The position numbers were made by a program, and so were the translations under genes. Positions 24,620 through 36,024 of a stretch of DNA of 64,000 nt are shown here, piece after piece (the first letter of the stretch is position 1; each line of letters starts with the position of its first letter). This stretch comes from Agromyces atrinae (GTDB lineage Bacteria; Actinomycetota; Actinomycetes; Actinomycetales; Microbacteriaceae). The DNA lies in NCBI RefSeq assembly GCF_013407835.1, contig NZ_JACCBI010000001.1, positions 3,286,001 to 3,350,000 on the forward strand, given 5' to 3'. The notes beneath the pieces are model-generated. The model searched no databases, was not told the DNA's origin, and worked only from the letters and a program-made list of their open reading frames with translations.

Positions 24620-25611
24620 TGATGCCCAGCGACCCTCAGCGCATCCGAGTAATGCTCTCCGTCGCGCCTCCCGAGGCAGGTGCTACTCGCTTCGTCGATC
24701 ACATGGTCGAGGGTGCAGCTCCAGGAGTGGAGATTCGCTTTTTCCGTTGGAAGGACGCACTCCGCGGTGGATACGACGTCTTCCATTTGCATTGGCCGGA
24801 GCGCTTGGTTCGTCGCGGCGTCTTTAGGACCCTCGTACTTCTGACCTTGCTGAAGATACGCCGAGTCGCTCTCGTGCGCACCTTGCACAATGTGCGCCCG
24901 CACGAGCCGGGTGGGCGGTTCGAGGCGAGTCTTCTCCATCTCATCGATCGCCGAACCGATCTATTCATCAGGCTCAACGACTTCACCGAGGTGCCAGGCG
25001 CGGCGGGCGTCGTCACAATTCCTCATCCCCACTATCTCAATCGAGTTGATGGGTCGGAGTTCACACTGACCCGTGGACGCGTGCTCTACTTTGGGATCAT
25101 TCGTCCTTACAAAGGCGTTGATGACCTGCTCGCGGCATTCGGGCAGACGTCCGCCGCCGACCTCAGCTTGAGGTTCGTTGGAAGCGCCAAGGGTGACCGA
25201 GGAGATTCGATTCGATCGGCTGAGGAGCTCGACTCGCGTATCTCGTCACGCCTTGCATATGTTCCAGACGACGAATTGATGGCTGAGATCGCGAGCTCCG
25301 AGCTCGTGGTGCTCCCGCACCGAGATATGCACAATTCGGGCTCGACTTTCCTCGTACTCTCGCTGCAGAAGCCGGTGCTTCTGCCGAGGAACCCCATCAA
25401 CGAGGCACTTATCGCCGAAGTAGGTGAGGGCTGGATCTATCTATACGACGATGATCTGAAGGCTTCAGATATTGAGGCTGCACTGACTCGCGTCCAACAT
25501 GAACCGCGGGACGCCCCGGATCTGTCGCGACGGGATTGGAAGCGCATTGGCTTTCAGCTGAGGGATGCCTACGCCGACGCCGTTCGAGTTGTTCGGCAAA
25601 CTCGATCGTGA
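24619..25611 (+). CDS. GT-B glycosyltransferase, paralogue of 37097 protein
   Basis: This protein of about 330 residues shares the unusual motif YDVFHLHWPERL with the protein at 37097 (YDILHLHWPEKL). Both also share VRTLHNVRPHE or VRTVHNVRPHE, LYFG.IRPYKGV-like donor-domain starts, and a Met-His-Asn-Ser-Gly segment (DMHNSGSTFLVLSLQKPVL). These features place it among GT4-like enzymes related to glycolipid mannosyl/glucosyl transferases, though I cannot name the donor. The start is ambiguous: TTG 24616 overlaps the previous stop, and ATG codons lie at 24619 and 24622; no ribosome site decides. I report 24619. Confidence 0.85.
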   Translation: MMPSDPQRIRVMLSVAPPEAGATRFVDHMVEGAAPGVEIRFFRWKDALRGGYDVFHLHWPERLVRRGVFRTLVLLTLLKIRRVALVRTLHNVRPHEPGGRFEASLLHLIDRRTDLFIRLNDFTEVPGAAGVVTIPHPHYLNRVDGSEFTLTRGRVLYFGIIRPYKGVDDLLAAFGQTSAADLSLRFVGSAKGDRGDSIRSAEELDSRISSRLAYVPDDELMAEIASSELVVLPHRDMHNSGSTFLVLSLQKPVLLPRNPINEALIAEVGEGWIYLYDDDLKASDIEAALTRVQHEPRDAPDLSRRDWKRIGFQLRDAYADAVRVVRQTRS

Positions 25612-25681
25612 GAGTCGACCTGAGCTTTCCATCATTGCTGCGTATAAAAATGGCAATCCCGACCCCCTGGAGCGCTTAGCA

Positions 25682-26811
25682 ATGAACGGACGCTTGGCAG
25701 CGATCGACATCATTCGCGGTTTCTGCATCTTCAGTATGGTTGCGGGCCATCTCGCTGCCGGCACTGCTTTCTCTCGTGCACTTCACATCATCCCCGCATT
25801 TGACGCGCCTCGGGATTCGTGCTGCTGTCGGGGGTCGTGCTCGGCATCTTGCAGAGCAAGCGATTCTCCGTCGCCGGTTTAAGGAAGGTTCAGGGCGCGA
25901 CTCTTCGCCGTGTCGTTGTCATAGTCGTCGCGCAGTATTCAATCGTTCTGCTTGGACTGATCGCTGCATTCAGCGCTACGCGTGAGCATCGCAACTTGCC
26001 GCCAGTTCGAGATCTAGGACTGCCTGATCTGTTGTGGGGAGTGTTCTCGTTCCATCTTTCGCCTCCTGCGGGAAGCGTCCTTCGTCTCTACGTCATCCTG
26101 ATGCTTCTGGCTCTGTTCACGTATTTTCTCCTAGCCCGAGGCTGGTGGATTGGAGCCCTTGCATTCGCGGTAGCTCTATACGGGGCGGGATATGTGTTTC
26201 CACAGGCAACCGCGTTCACGCGGTTTGACGGCGGAATTGGCGCCAATTGGGCCACATGGCAGCTCATGTTTACGGTTGCGCTCGTCATTGGTTGGTACTG
26301 GCGTCGAAACCTTGTGGCAGAAAGACTGACAAAGGCATCGGCCTGGGTCGCAGTGATTTGTACCGGCTTCGTGGTGCTTGCGTACATAGGTGAGATACAG
26401 ACGCCGCGGCTCTTCACCAAGGTGATGTTTGCGCCCGGCACGATCGTGAACGCATTCGCGGTTGTCACCCTGATGTTCATAGTTGTGACATGGACGCTGC
26501 GTGTTCTGCCACGTTGGGTCTTTCGGCCGATTGAGCTCATCGGAAGCAGAAGTTTGGACGGGTACCTCATCCAGGCTGCAGTTGCGGTGGTCGTGCCGAG
26601 CTTCGTCGTCTATGCGAACGACTCGCAGTTCGCGCTTATGTTAGCTCTCGCCACGCTAGCGACATGCTGGGGTTGGGCCGAGATGAGACTGTGGAATCGA
26701 AATCGGCTCCGATCGCACTCACTTCCCGACGACTACGTACGTAGGACCGGCTCACGAACCGAGCTCGCAACGGATGGTCATATTCAGCCGGGCACCGAGG
26801 TCAGACGCTGA
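25682..26811 (+). pseudogene. OpgC-like membrane acyltransferase with one-base frameshift
   Basis: Two frames join into one membrane protein. The first (ATG 25682) reads MNGRLAAIDIIRGFCIFSMVAGHLAAGT, the N-terminal pattern of OpgC-type acyltransferases (Arg-Gly, then Gly-His). The second continues GFVLLSGVVLGI and runs with about nine hydrophobic segments to 26811. The break is near 25802-25812: the text gacgcgcctcgggattc would read Asp-Ala-Ala-Ser-Gly-Phe if one G or C were restored, so a single base appears to be missing. Either the gene is recently inactivated, or this is a sequencing error. An intact enzyme would acylate a sugar of the polymer or modify another glycan. Its first half follows the glycosyltransferase ending at 25611. 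Confidence 0.75.
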
Positions 26812-26918
26812 ACTGGAAGCACGCGTGGGGATGGCGGCGACTGATCCCCTTTGAACCTGCCGAGGGAAGCCGTGGCACAGCGGTCTCTGTGGCGGATAAC
26901 TCCGGCTCGGAGCGTCCG

Positions 26919-27881
26919 CTATCGGCCTTGGTCAGAAGCTTTCAGCACAAATGACCTGAGTTCGGATGCGTAAACCGAGTACGGACGAGAGCGTGCAAAT
27001 GAGCGGACTCGATTCATCTGTTCGCGGAGCTCGTCGGGGTCCGCCATGAGGGAGGCAACACCAGCTCGAAGCGATTCGGCATCGCCAGGTTCCACGAGCG
27101 CTGCAGCGAGTTCTTCGTATCCGCGAATACCACTGACCCTCGTAGCTATGACGGGTGTTCCGTACGTAGCCGCGGTCATGAGACGAACGTGACCCGCACT
27201 CAACCGACGCTCTTTGAGGGCGACGATGAGGAGTTGCGAGTGCGCGAGTTTCTCGTCGTGCTCCGCGCGAGGAATGTTGCTGCGCATCTCGATTCCTGCG
27301 TGCCCGGCTGCCTCCGAATGCTCGTCGAACTCTGACCGTTTGCACGCGATGGTGAGTGGCCAGTTCTGGCCTTCGGCCGCTTGGATGACCGTACTCCAGT
27401 CGCATGAGTTCTTGCCGGTCGATAAGTAGCCCACTCGACCGTCCGGACTCCACTCACGTGGTTCCGTGACGACACGGTCATCGAAGTAGTAGAACGGAAT
27501 GAGCTTCAGCCGTTCGGGGGCGATCTTGTATCGGCTGGCGTAGTCGTCACGCTCCCACGCGGTCATGACTTGTGCGCCTAGCAGCGCTCGAGGAAGGAAT
27601 AGTCGGTAGCCGTTTGTCGTCAGCCATCCACGCAAGCCTCGCCGCGTTCCGGGTAGGAACTCTGAGAGAACAAGCTTGCGTTGACGCGTCAGCACAAGGA
27701 GTGCAGCGAGGAGGACGAGACCCACTGGGGAACGTTTTCCCTCGTTCGTCAGAATCACATCGGCGGAGCGAGCAGCTCTGAATAGCTGCCAGGTCGCCTG
27801 CAGTGCGCTTGACGCTCCCCGAGTCGGGTCTGTTGCGCCAACGAGAGCGCCGTAGGTGATGTCGCTGATTGCTCGCGTCAT
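26919..27881 (-). CDS. Glycosyltransferase (GT4-like)
   Basis: This 320-residue GT-B-like protein is encoded on the opposite strand at the end of the rml block. The N-terminal half contains ADVILTNEGKRSPVGLVLLAALLVLTRQRKLVLSEF-type hydrophobic surface helices. The C-terminal half has VGYLSTGKNSCDWSTVIQAA, LLIVALKERRLSAGHVRLMTAATYGTPVIAT and a final VEPGDAESLRAGVASLMADPDELREQ, the usual end of GT4 enzymes. The ATG at 27881 has AGAGGA five bases upstream and overlaps the stop of the RmlC-RmlD gene, so it is expressed with rhamnose synthesis and may be a rhamnosyltransferase (inference). Confidence 0.8.
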   Translation of the reverse strand: MTRAISDITYGALVGATDPTRGASSALQATWQLFRAARSADVILTNEGKRSPVGLVLLAALLVLTRQRKLVLSEFLPGTRRGLRGWLTTNGYRLFLPRALLGAQVMTAWERDDYASRYKIAPERLKLIPFYYFDDRVVTEPREWSPDGRVGYLSTGKNSCDWSTVIQAAEGQNWPLTIACKRSEFDEHSEAAGHAGIEMRSNIPRAEHDEKLAHSQLLIVALKERRLSAGHVRLMTAATYGTPVIATRVSGIRGYEELAAALVEPGDAESLRAGVASLMADPDELREQMNRVRSFARSRPYSVYASELRSFVLKASDQGR

Positions 27882-29305
27882 GAAGTCCTCTCGATTTCTA
27901 GTTGAGAGAGGTAGTCGTTGAGGGCGACTGCGCCGTCTGCTGGTGTGTATCCCGTTGCGGTGATCTTGGAGAGATCGAGCGTGCTGTGGGCCGGGCGGGG
28001 GGCCACTGGAGCGGCCGCGTTGGCAAAGTACTCCACGGTACTGACTGGAGTAACGTCGGTGATGCTGCGACCTGCAGATGCGTAGACAAGCTGCGCAATC
28101 TGCGCCCACGTCAATACTGGTCCTCCACTCGAAATGTTGTAGGTGCCGTAGGCCGGACGCACAGCGAGGAGATGTTCCACCGCCTCAGCGATGTCGCTGG
28201 CAAATGTGAGCCGACCACGCTGATCGTCTACGACTGAAGGCGAAACGCCGCGTTGGGCAAGATTCCACATCGTACGGACAAAGTTGTTGCCGTCCCCGAT
28301 TACCCAGCTTGTGCGGAGGATGTAGTGGTTCGGAAGCATTGCGATGATTGCATCGCCGGCGGCTTTGGTCTGGCCATAGACGCCGAGAGGGTTCACCCGC
28401 TCATCCTCGCTGTACGCCGCCTGTCCTGTGCCGTCGAAGACGTAGTCGCTCGAAATGTGCACAACGGTCAGCCGATGGCGGAGGGACAGACGAGCGAGGT
28501 CAGCTACGCCGCTGACGTTGCTTCGCCATGCGTCGCTGCGACCGAGCTCAGTTTCGGCCGTATCGACCGCAGTGTAGGCCGATGCGTTGATGATCGTGTC
28601 GTAGTCCCGCCAATTGCGTACCGTTTCGAGGTCAGTCGTTCCCAGCTCGATGTCGGAGCGTTGCGCGAACTCAAACCTGGAGTTGCCCGCGAAGCGCGCT
28701 GCAAGGGCGCGGCCCAACTGTCCACCCGCGCCGAGCACCAGCGTCCGACGCGGCTCGAACGGGGTCACATCGGCGAGGCGGGGGTGGCTCCTGTCTTTAT
28801 CTGAAAGCTCGGCGCCTTCAAGTGCTATCGGCCAATCGATCGCCGCGGCTTCGTCTGCGAGGTTCAGGAACGTGTATTGAGCATCCGCTGCCCAGTGGTC
28901 GTTGACGAGGTAGCTGTAGGCCGTGTGATCTTCGAGAGTCTGGAAGGCGTTCCCAACGCCGCGCGGAACGAAGATCGCGCGGGAAGGGTCGATCTCAGCT
29001 GTGAAGACCGTGCCGAAAGTTGGGCCGCGGCGCAGATCTACCCAGGCTCCGAAGATTCGACCTGTCGCGACCGAGACGAACTTATCCCACGGCTCGGCGT
29101 GAATGCCGCGTGTGGTGCCGCGCGAGTCGTTGTAGGAGATGTTGTTCTGGACGGGGCCAAAGTCAGGCAGACCTGCCGTGAGCATCTTCTCCCGCTGCCA
29201 ATTCTCTTTGAACCATCCGCGGTTGTCGCCGTGCACGGGAAGCTCGTAGACCGTGAGCCCGGGGATGGTCGTCGGTATTCCGGTGAGTGTCTTCTGGAAG
29301 TCCAT
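27878..29305 (-). CDS. rmlC-rmlD: Fused dTDP-4-keto-rhamnose 3,5-epimerase and reductase
   Basis: This 475-residue protein carries two enzymes that complete dTDP-L-rhamnose synthesis. Residues about 1-185 are RmlC: a cupin with RGIHAEPWDKFVSVATG (catalytic His), VDLRRG and FVPRGVGNAFQTLEDHTAYSYLV (catalytic Tyr region). Residues about 187-475 are RmlD: NAD(P)H-binding VLGAGGQLGRAL, HISSDYVFDG and the YGQTK active-site motif. The fusion keeps epimerase and reductase together, as known in some actinobacteria. It sits between the glycosyltransferase at 26919 and rmlB, read in the same direction, in the order rmlA-rmlB-rmlCD-GT. Confidence 0.93.
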   Translation of the reverse strand: MDFQKTLTGIPTTIPGLTVYELPVHGDNRGWFKENWQREKMLTAGLPDFGPVQNNISYNDSRGTTRGIHAEPWDKFVSVATGRIFGAWVDLRRGPTFGTVFTAEIDPSRAIFVPRGVGNAFQTLEDHTAYSYLVNDHWAADAQYTFLNLADEAAAIDWPIALEGAELSDKDRSHPRLADVTPFEPRRTLVLGAGGQLGRALAARFAGNSRFEFAQRSDIELGTTDLETVRNWRDYDTIINASAYTAVDTAETELGRSDAWRSNVSGVADLARLSLRHRLTVVHISSDYVFDGTGQAAYSEDERVNPLGVYGQTKAAGDAIIAMLPNHYILRTSWVIGDGNNFVRTMWNLAQRGVSPSVVDDQRGRLTFASDIAEAVEHLLAVRPAYGTYNISSGGPVLTWAQIAQLVYASAGRSITDVTPVSTVEYFANAAAPVAPRPAHSTLDLSKITATGYTPADGAVALNDYLSQLEIERTS

Positions 29306-29331
29306 GCCTGCTTGTCGCCGATCTGTGGGGT

Positions 29332-31202
<1,871 letters not shown>

Positions 31203-31257
31203 AGCTTCGATACTGGCAGTTCGGCACTCAGACGCCGCATTACGTGAGTAGTTGTTG

Positions 31258-31275
31258 CACGACGTTAACGTCGTG
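31258..31275. promoter_or_regulatory. Perfect 18-bp palindrome between divergent operons
   Basis: CACGACGTTAACGTCGTG is its own reverse complement over all 18 bases. It lies 56 bases upstream of the rmlA start and 38 bases before the TAGACT box of cluster 2, in the only shared regulatory gap between these divergent operons. A dimeric repressor or activator bound here could control both rhamnose synthesis and cluster 2. No second copy was noticed in the other gaps. Confidence 0.55.
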
Positions 31276-31288
31276 AGGTCCGGCCATC

Positions 31289-31318
31289 TTCCGTAAGCGC
31301 TTGCATTCTCTGTAGACT
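31289..31318 (+). promoter_or_regulatory. Promoter of polysaccharide cluster 2
   Basis: TAGACT at 31313-31318, extended as TAGACTCGG, is identical to the -10 of cluster 1 at 12625 and lies at nearly the same distance from its gene (60 against 63 bases). The -35 region about 17-18 bases upstream reads TTCCGT, a weak match. The leader between the box and the GTG at 31373 is about 50 bases and has GGGGAG for ribosome binding. Confidence 0.5.
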
Positions 31319-31372
31319 CGGCGACGCTGCCGTGCCCTTTCCTCGCGGCGGCCGAGCCGATGGGGAGATGCA

Positions 31373-32860
31373 GTGCTGCAGCAGGTCGAGAGCCGGGTTC
31401 GCGCATCTGCTGCGCGCCCGGCCGACGATTGGCGTCGGCGCTATGCCTGGCAGCTCACGATCACCGATGCGCTCGTTCTGATCTGGGTCGTGGTGGGCGC
31501 GCAGTTCGCCTGGCTCGGTCTCGACCGAACGGCCGTCGGCTTCAGTGGCTCGCGAGACGACATCGCGATCAGCTACACCGCCGTCTCGATCGGCATCATC
31601 GTGATGTGGATGTGTGCGCTGCACGTCTACGGGTCGCGGGGCTTTCGGGTCGCGGGTGCGGGCACGGTCGAGTACAAGCTCGTCGCCGATGCGACGGTGC
31701 GCGTGTTCGGCGTCGTCGCGATCGTCGCCTTCCTCGTGAAGCTCGACTTGGCGCGCGGCTACGTGCTCATCTCCTTTCCGCTGGGCCTCGCCGTGCTGAT
31801 CGCGTCGCGATGGCTCTGGCGGCAATGGCTCGCGGTGAAGCGACTCGATGGGCAGTTCACCTCGACGGTCCTGCTGGTGGGCACGTCGTCGTCATCCGCC
31901 GTCATCGCGCGTGAACTCGCGCGTGCACCCCGCGCCGGCTACCGCGTCGTCGGTGCGTGCGTACCGATCGCCGACGAGGCCGAGACCCTATCGGGCACGA
32001 GTGTTCCGATCATCGGCACTCTCGACTCTGCGCTCGAGACGATGACCGCAACCGGTGCCGACACACTCGTGATTACCGGCGCCGACGAGCTGACTCCTGT
32101 GCGGGTGCGCGAACTGAGCTGGGGCCTCGAGCCGGGGCGGCAGCATCTCGTCGTCGCGCCCGGCCTGGTCGATATCGGCGGCCCTCGCATCCACACGCGA
32201 CCCGTCTCCGGTCTGCCACTGCTCCACGTCGAGACGCCGCGCTTCGAGGGGTCGAAGCTCTACATGAAACGCCTGCTCGACATCGTCGTCTCGTTCGTTC
32301 TCGTGGTCGTGCTCGCGCCCCTCTTCGTCATCCTCGCCATCGCGATCAAGACGACGAGCGCAGGCCCGGTGTTCTACCGGCAGGAGCGCATCGGGCGCCG
32401 GGGGGCGCCCTTCTCGATGCTGAAATTCCGTTCGATGCAGGTCGATGCCGATGATCGACTCGACGCGCTGCTCGCCGAGCAGGGCTCCACGGGCGAACCG
32501 TTGTTCAAGGTGCGCAACGATCCCCGCGTGACCCGTATCGGCGCGACGCTGCGCCGCTACTCGCTCGACGAGCTACCGCAGCTGTTCAACGTGCTGACGG
32601 GAACGATGAGTCTCGTGGGGCCGCGGCCCCAGCGCGAGGGAGAGGTGGCGCTGTACGACTCGACGGCGCACCGCCGGCTGCTGGTTCCGCCCGGTATGAC
32701 CGGGCTGTGGCAGGTGAGCGGGCGGTCGAAGCTCGCGTGGGAAGACGCCCTGAGGCTCGACCTCTACTACGTCGAGAACTGGTCGCTCACGAACGATCTC
32801 GCGATTCTGCTGCAAACCGTTCGCGTCGTCGTTCGACCCGGCGACGGTGAGGTTCAGTGA
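31373..32860 (+). CDS. Undecaprenyl-phosphate sugar phosphotransferase (cluster 2)
   Basis: This 495-residue paralogue of the protein at 12688 has the same domain order: four membrane helices, a Rossmann-like domain ([19 protein letters not shown]), a further membrane helix (about 305-325), and the catalytic domain with [44 protein letters not shown] and [16 protein letters not shown]. All key motifs are intact. It should load the first sugar of the second polymer. GTG 31373 has GGGGAG five bases upstream. Long identical stretches with the 12688 protein (for example [19 protein letters not shown] text) point to duplication followed by divergence. Confidence 0.93.
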   Translation: MLQQVESRVRASAARPADDWRRRYAWQLTITDALVLIWVVVGAQFAWLGLDRTAVGFSGSRDDIAISYTAVSIGIIVMWMCALHVYGSRGFRVAGAGTVEYKLVADATVRVFGVVAIVAFLVKLDLARGYVLISFPLGLAVLIASRWLWRQWLAVKRLDGQFTSTVLLVGTSSSSAVIARELARAPRAGYRVVGACVPIADEAETLSGTSVPIIGTLDSALETMTATGADTLVITGADELTPVRVRELSWGLEPGRQHLVVAPGLVDIGGPRIHTRPVSGLPLLHVETPRFEGSKLYMKRLLDIVVSFVLVVVLAPLFVILAIAIKTTSAGPVFYRQERIGRRGAPFSMLKFRSMQVDADDRLDALLAEQGSTGEPLFKVRNDPRVTRIGATLRRYSLDELPQLFNVLTGTMSLVGPRPQREGEVALYDSTAHRRLLVPPGMTGLWQVSGRSKLAWEDALRLDLYYVENWSLTNDLAILLQTVRVVVRPGDGEVQ

Positions 32861-32882
32861 CCGATCTCGCCGGCGGTGCTCG

Positions 32883-33908
32883 GTGACCCGGGTGCTGCAC
32901 ATCACGGAGGCCTACAACGCCGGTGTCGGTCGAGCCATCGACTCCATCGCGCTGCTGACACCCGATCGCGAGCACCACCTGCTGTGGAGCGCTCGATCTG
33001 ACGCGTCGCCGCTTCCCGACTTCGCTACCGCCACGCACCTGCCCGACGGGGTCGCCGCCCGAGTGCGGGCCGTGCGCGACAGCGTGCGACGGGTGAAGCC
33101 CGACGTGGTCCACGCTCACTCGAGTTGGGCGGGCGTCTACGCGCGCGTCCGCCCGCTCGACGTGCCGGTCGTCTATCAACCGCACTGCTACAAGTTCGAC
33201 GACCCCTCGACGGCATCGATCGTGCGGCGTGCGTACCGCGCTGCGGAACGGCTGCTCGCCGCGCGATCAGACAGCGTCGTCGTGCTGTCAGCGCACGAGG
33301 CTCGACTCGCGCTCTCGCTCGACCGCCGTGTCAGAGTGCACGTCCTCACGAACGCGCCGACCGTTGCGGTGGCGCCCGCTCGCGCGCGCGTCGGCGACGA
33401 GGTCGTCATGGTGGGTCGGCTCAGCGCCCAGAAAGACCCCGAGCACTTCGCCCGCGTCGCGAAACTCGTCAATCGGCTGAGGCCGGGAACGCCGTTCACA
33501 TGGATCGGATCCGGGCCGACGAGCTCGCGCGACCGGCTTGAGAGCGCCGGGGTTCGAGTGACGGGTTGGCTCGACGGCGACCGCCTGGTCGACCACCTCG
33601 ACCGGGCCGCGGTCTACTACCACTCCGCCCGCTACGAGGGCTTTCCGCTCAGCGTGCTCGACGCCGCCGCGCGACGAGTGCCCGTGATCGCGCGGCGCAT
33701 TCCCGCGTTCGACGGCACACCACTGCGGGTCGTCGACGACGAGGCTGCGGCCGCGCGCGCGCTCGTCGCCGTGCTGGATGACGAGGTCGAGCGCCTCCAG
33801 ACGGCGCGCGCGACGGACGCCCTCCATGAATCCATGAGCATCGCCGCGCACGTCGAATCGTTGAACACCCTGTACGACCGCTACACGAGAGAACACGCCA
33901 CGCGATGA
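32883..33908 (+). CDS. Family 4 glycosyltransferase
   Basis: This GT-B enzyme of about 341 residues begins VTRVLHITEAYNAGVGRAIDSIALL, an EpsD/EpsF-like opening. The C-terminal donor domain has VVMVGRLSAQKDPEHFARVAKL, FTWIGSGP and VYYHSARYEGFPLSVLDAAARRVPVIARRIPAF (E-x7-D/E motif region). Two starts are possible: GTG 32847 overlapping the previous gene by 14 bases, or GTG 32883 after it. I prefer 32883 because it begins at the first beta strand. Its stop overlaps the next start by four bases. Donor unknown. Confidence 0.86.
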   Translation: MTRVLHITEAYNAGVGRAIDSIALLTPDREHHLLWSARSDASPLPDFATATHLPDGVAARVRAVRDSVRRVKPDVVHAHSSWAGVYARVRPLDVPVVYQPHCYKFDDPSTASIVRRAYRAAERLLAARSDSVVVLSAHEARLALSLDRRVRVHVLTNAPTVAVAPARARVGDEVVMVGRLSAQKDPEHFARVAKLVNRLRPGTPFTWIGSGPTSSRDRLESAGVRVTGWLDGDRLVDHLDRAAVYYHSARYEGFPLSVLDAAARRVPVIARRIPAFDGTPLRVVDDEAAAARALVAVLDDEVERLQTARATDALHESMSIAAHVESLNTLYDRYTREHATR

Positions 33909-34948
33909 GCGACCACGCACTCCGAGTGCACTTTCCCGAACGAATCGTCGAGCGACACGTCGGCGGCAACACGACCTACGCGCGGCAACTGCGTGACGGA
34001 CTGCGGCGCCGCGGTGTCGAGACCGGGCTCATCCCGAGCGGGAAGCACCCCGCGACGACGGCACTCGCCGAGACGATGTACGGCCTCCGCCGTCATCCCG
34101 GGGCGGTCCTGCACTACTCGGCCGACACGGGGCCGCTGCTGCCGACGCGAGGCGCGTCGGTCGTGACGGTGCACGGTGTGGCGAGTCGGTGGATCTCGGT
34201 GGCACGTTCGCCGCTGCAGGAGAAGCTCTGGCGTGCTCGCGTCGCGCGAGCCATCCGCTCGACGCAGCGCGTCATCACGGTGTCGACCTCCGCCGCCGAC
34301 GACGTCGCGGCCGTCTTCGACATCGACCCGGCGCGAATCACGACGATTCCGCACGGCATGGATGTCGACCACTTCAGCGCGCCGACCGACCTCTCGCCCG
34401 AGCTGCGCGCGATCGTGCCGGCCGAGTACGTGCTCTACCTGGGCAACATCGAGCCGCGCAAGAACCTCGTCGAGCTCGTCAGGGCGTTCTCCCGGCCCGA
34501 GCTCGCCCGCACGGGGATCACCCTCGTCATCGCGGGCAAGCCCGCCTGGAACTTCGACGAGGCCATGGCCGCGATCGCGTCGGCGCCGAACGTCCTCCAC
34601 CTCGGGTTCGTGAGCGACAGCGATCGCATCGCGCTCATGCAGGCTGCGCAGGCCTTCGTGTTCCCGAGTCTCTACGAGGGCTTCGGTCTCCCCGTTCTCG
34701 AAGCGCTCGCCGCGGGCACACCGGTTGTCGCATCGCGTCGCGGGTCGCTGCGAGAGGTCGCCGGCCCTGCGCGCGAGATCGTCGATCTCGACGAGGCAGG
34801 GATCGCGAGCGCACTCGTCGACGCACTCGGCGACGCGGCGTGGCGGGCGGTGGCGCCCGTCGACGGCCCGGCCTGGGCGCGCCGATTCGCGTGGGATGAC
34901 AGCGTCGAGCGACATCTCTCGGTGTATCGAGCGGTGAGCGCCCGATGA
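33905..34948 (+). CDS. Family 4 glycosyltransferase (mannosyltransferase-like)
   Basis: This 347-residue GT-B enzyme has VGGNTTYARQLRDGLRRRG at the acceptor loop, VVTVHGVASRW, and RVITVSTSAADDVAAVFDIDPARITTIPHGMD. The donor domain follows with YVLYLGNIEPRKNLVELVRAF and VFPSLYEGFGLPVLEALAAGTPVVASRRGSLREVAG, where the two glutamates form the E-x7-E motif. This sequence pattern is common among mannosyl- and rhamnosyl-transferases of surface polysaccharides. Coupled to both neighbours by 4-base overlaps, so it belongs to one operon. Confidence 0.9.
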   Translation: MSDHALRVHFPERIVERHVGGNTTYARQLRDGLRRRGVETGLIPSGKHPATTALAETMYGLRRHPGAVLHYSADTGPLLPTRGASVVTVHGVASRWISVARSPLQEKLWRARVARAIRSTQRVITVSTSAADDVAAVFDIDPARITTIPHGMDVDHFSAPTDLSPELRAIVPAEYVLYLGNIEPRKNLVELVRAFSRPELARTGITLVIAGKPAWNFDEAMAAIASAPNVLHLGFVSDSDRIALMQAAQAFVFPSLYEGFGLPVLEALAAGTPVVASRRGSLREVAGPAREIVDLDEAGIASALVDALGDAAWRAVAPVDGPAWARRFAWDDSVERHLSVYRAVSAR

Positions 34949-36024
34949 ACGTCCTGATCCTCCACGGCTACAGCGCCTCGAACGCGGGCGACGGGCTGCT
35001 CGTCGTCGAGACGATCGGCCTCATCCGTGAGGCGCTCGGAGCCGACACGCGCTTCACCCTCGCCGCGGGTCACCCCGAGACCTTCGCGGATCTCGACGCC
35101 ACCGTGGTCGACTCGAGCCTCGTGCCGCACCTGCCGCGGGCACCCATGAGGAAGGTACTGCGAGAGATCGACTCCTTCGATCTCGTCGTCGGTGTCGGCG
35201 GCGGCTATCTGCGCGCCGGGCGGCCGCGGGAGGCTCTCGTCGCCGTGCTCGCTCACGGGTACCAGTTGCGTGCGGCTGCGCGCCGCATCGGACCGGTCGT
35301 GTATTTGCCGCAGAGCATCGGGCCATTCCGTGTGCCGGGCAGTTCCTGGTTCTTCCGCCGGTACCTCGCGCGCGTCGATGAAGTTCACCTCCGCGACCCG
35401 CGGAGCATCGCCGAGGTCGATCTGCCGAACACGACCCGCACGCCCGACCTCGCGCTCCTCACGCGGGAGTTCGTCGAGAGGGCGCCCGGCCTTCCCGATC
35501 CCGTTCCCGTTCTCACCGTTCGCCCCGTCCACGGTCAGGTCTCCGCCGGAGTCATCGAACTACGACGAGCGCTCGGAACGGTCGACGGCTACGTGCAGAG
35601 CACGGGCGCCGGCAACGACGACGTGCGGGCGATGGCGTCGCTCTCACCGCGCCGCACGCTGTCGCGCGACGAGTACCTCTCGCCCGAGGGCCCGCGCCGC
35701 GTCGTCGTCGCCGTGCGATTGCACGCGGCGATCATGGCGATCAACGCGGGCCACCGCGTCATCCACCTCTCCTACGAACGGAAGGGCTTCGGCGCCTTCG
35801 ACGATCTCGGCATCGGGCAGTACGTGCACAACGTCAATTCGTTCGATGTCGCGACCGTGCGCGATCAGGTCGACGAGCTCCTCACCTCCGAGTCGGCGGG
35901 CGCGCAGTACGACGCCGCCATCGCGGCCGGACGTGTGCGGGCGACGCGCGCGCGCCATACTCTCGTGCAGAGCCTTCGCGAACACGCGCGGCTCGGATCC
36001 GAATCCATGGAGCTGCCCTCATGA
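34945..36024 (+). CDS. Polysaccharide pyruvyl transferase family protein
   Basis: This 359-residue member of the pyruvyl-transferase family begins MNVLILHGYSASNAGDGLLVVETIGLI, with the N-A-G-D loop. It has FDLVVGVGGGYLRAG, GPVVYLPQSIGPF and the C-terminal VVVAVRLHAAIMAINAGHRVIHLSYERKGFGAFDDLG (conserved Arg-x-His and Tyr-x-x-K). These match the CsaB/WcaK pattern well. It would add a pyruvyl group to a sugar in cluster 2's polymer, with phosphoenolpyruvate as donor. Coupled by ATGA overlaps at both ends; the next gene encodes another member of the family. Confidence 0.88.
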   Translation: MNVLILHGYSASNAGDGLLVVETIGLIREALGADTRFTLAAGHPETFADLDATVVDSSLVPHLPRAPMRKVLREIDSFDLVVGVGGGYLRAGRPREALVAVLAHGYQLRAAARRIGPVVYLPQSIGPFRVPGSSWFFRRYLARVDEVHLRDPRSIAEVDLPNTTRTPDLALLTREFVERAPGLPDPVPVLTVRPVHGQVSAGVIELRRALGTVDGYVQSTGAGNDDVRAMASLSPRRTLSRDEYLSPEGPRRVVVAVRLHAAIMAINAGHRVIHLSYERKGFGAFDDLGIGQYVHNVNSFDVATVRDQVDELLTSESAGAQYDAAIAAGRVRATRARHTLVQSLREHARLGSESMELPS

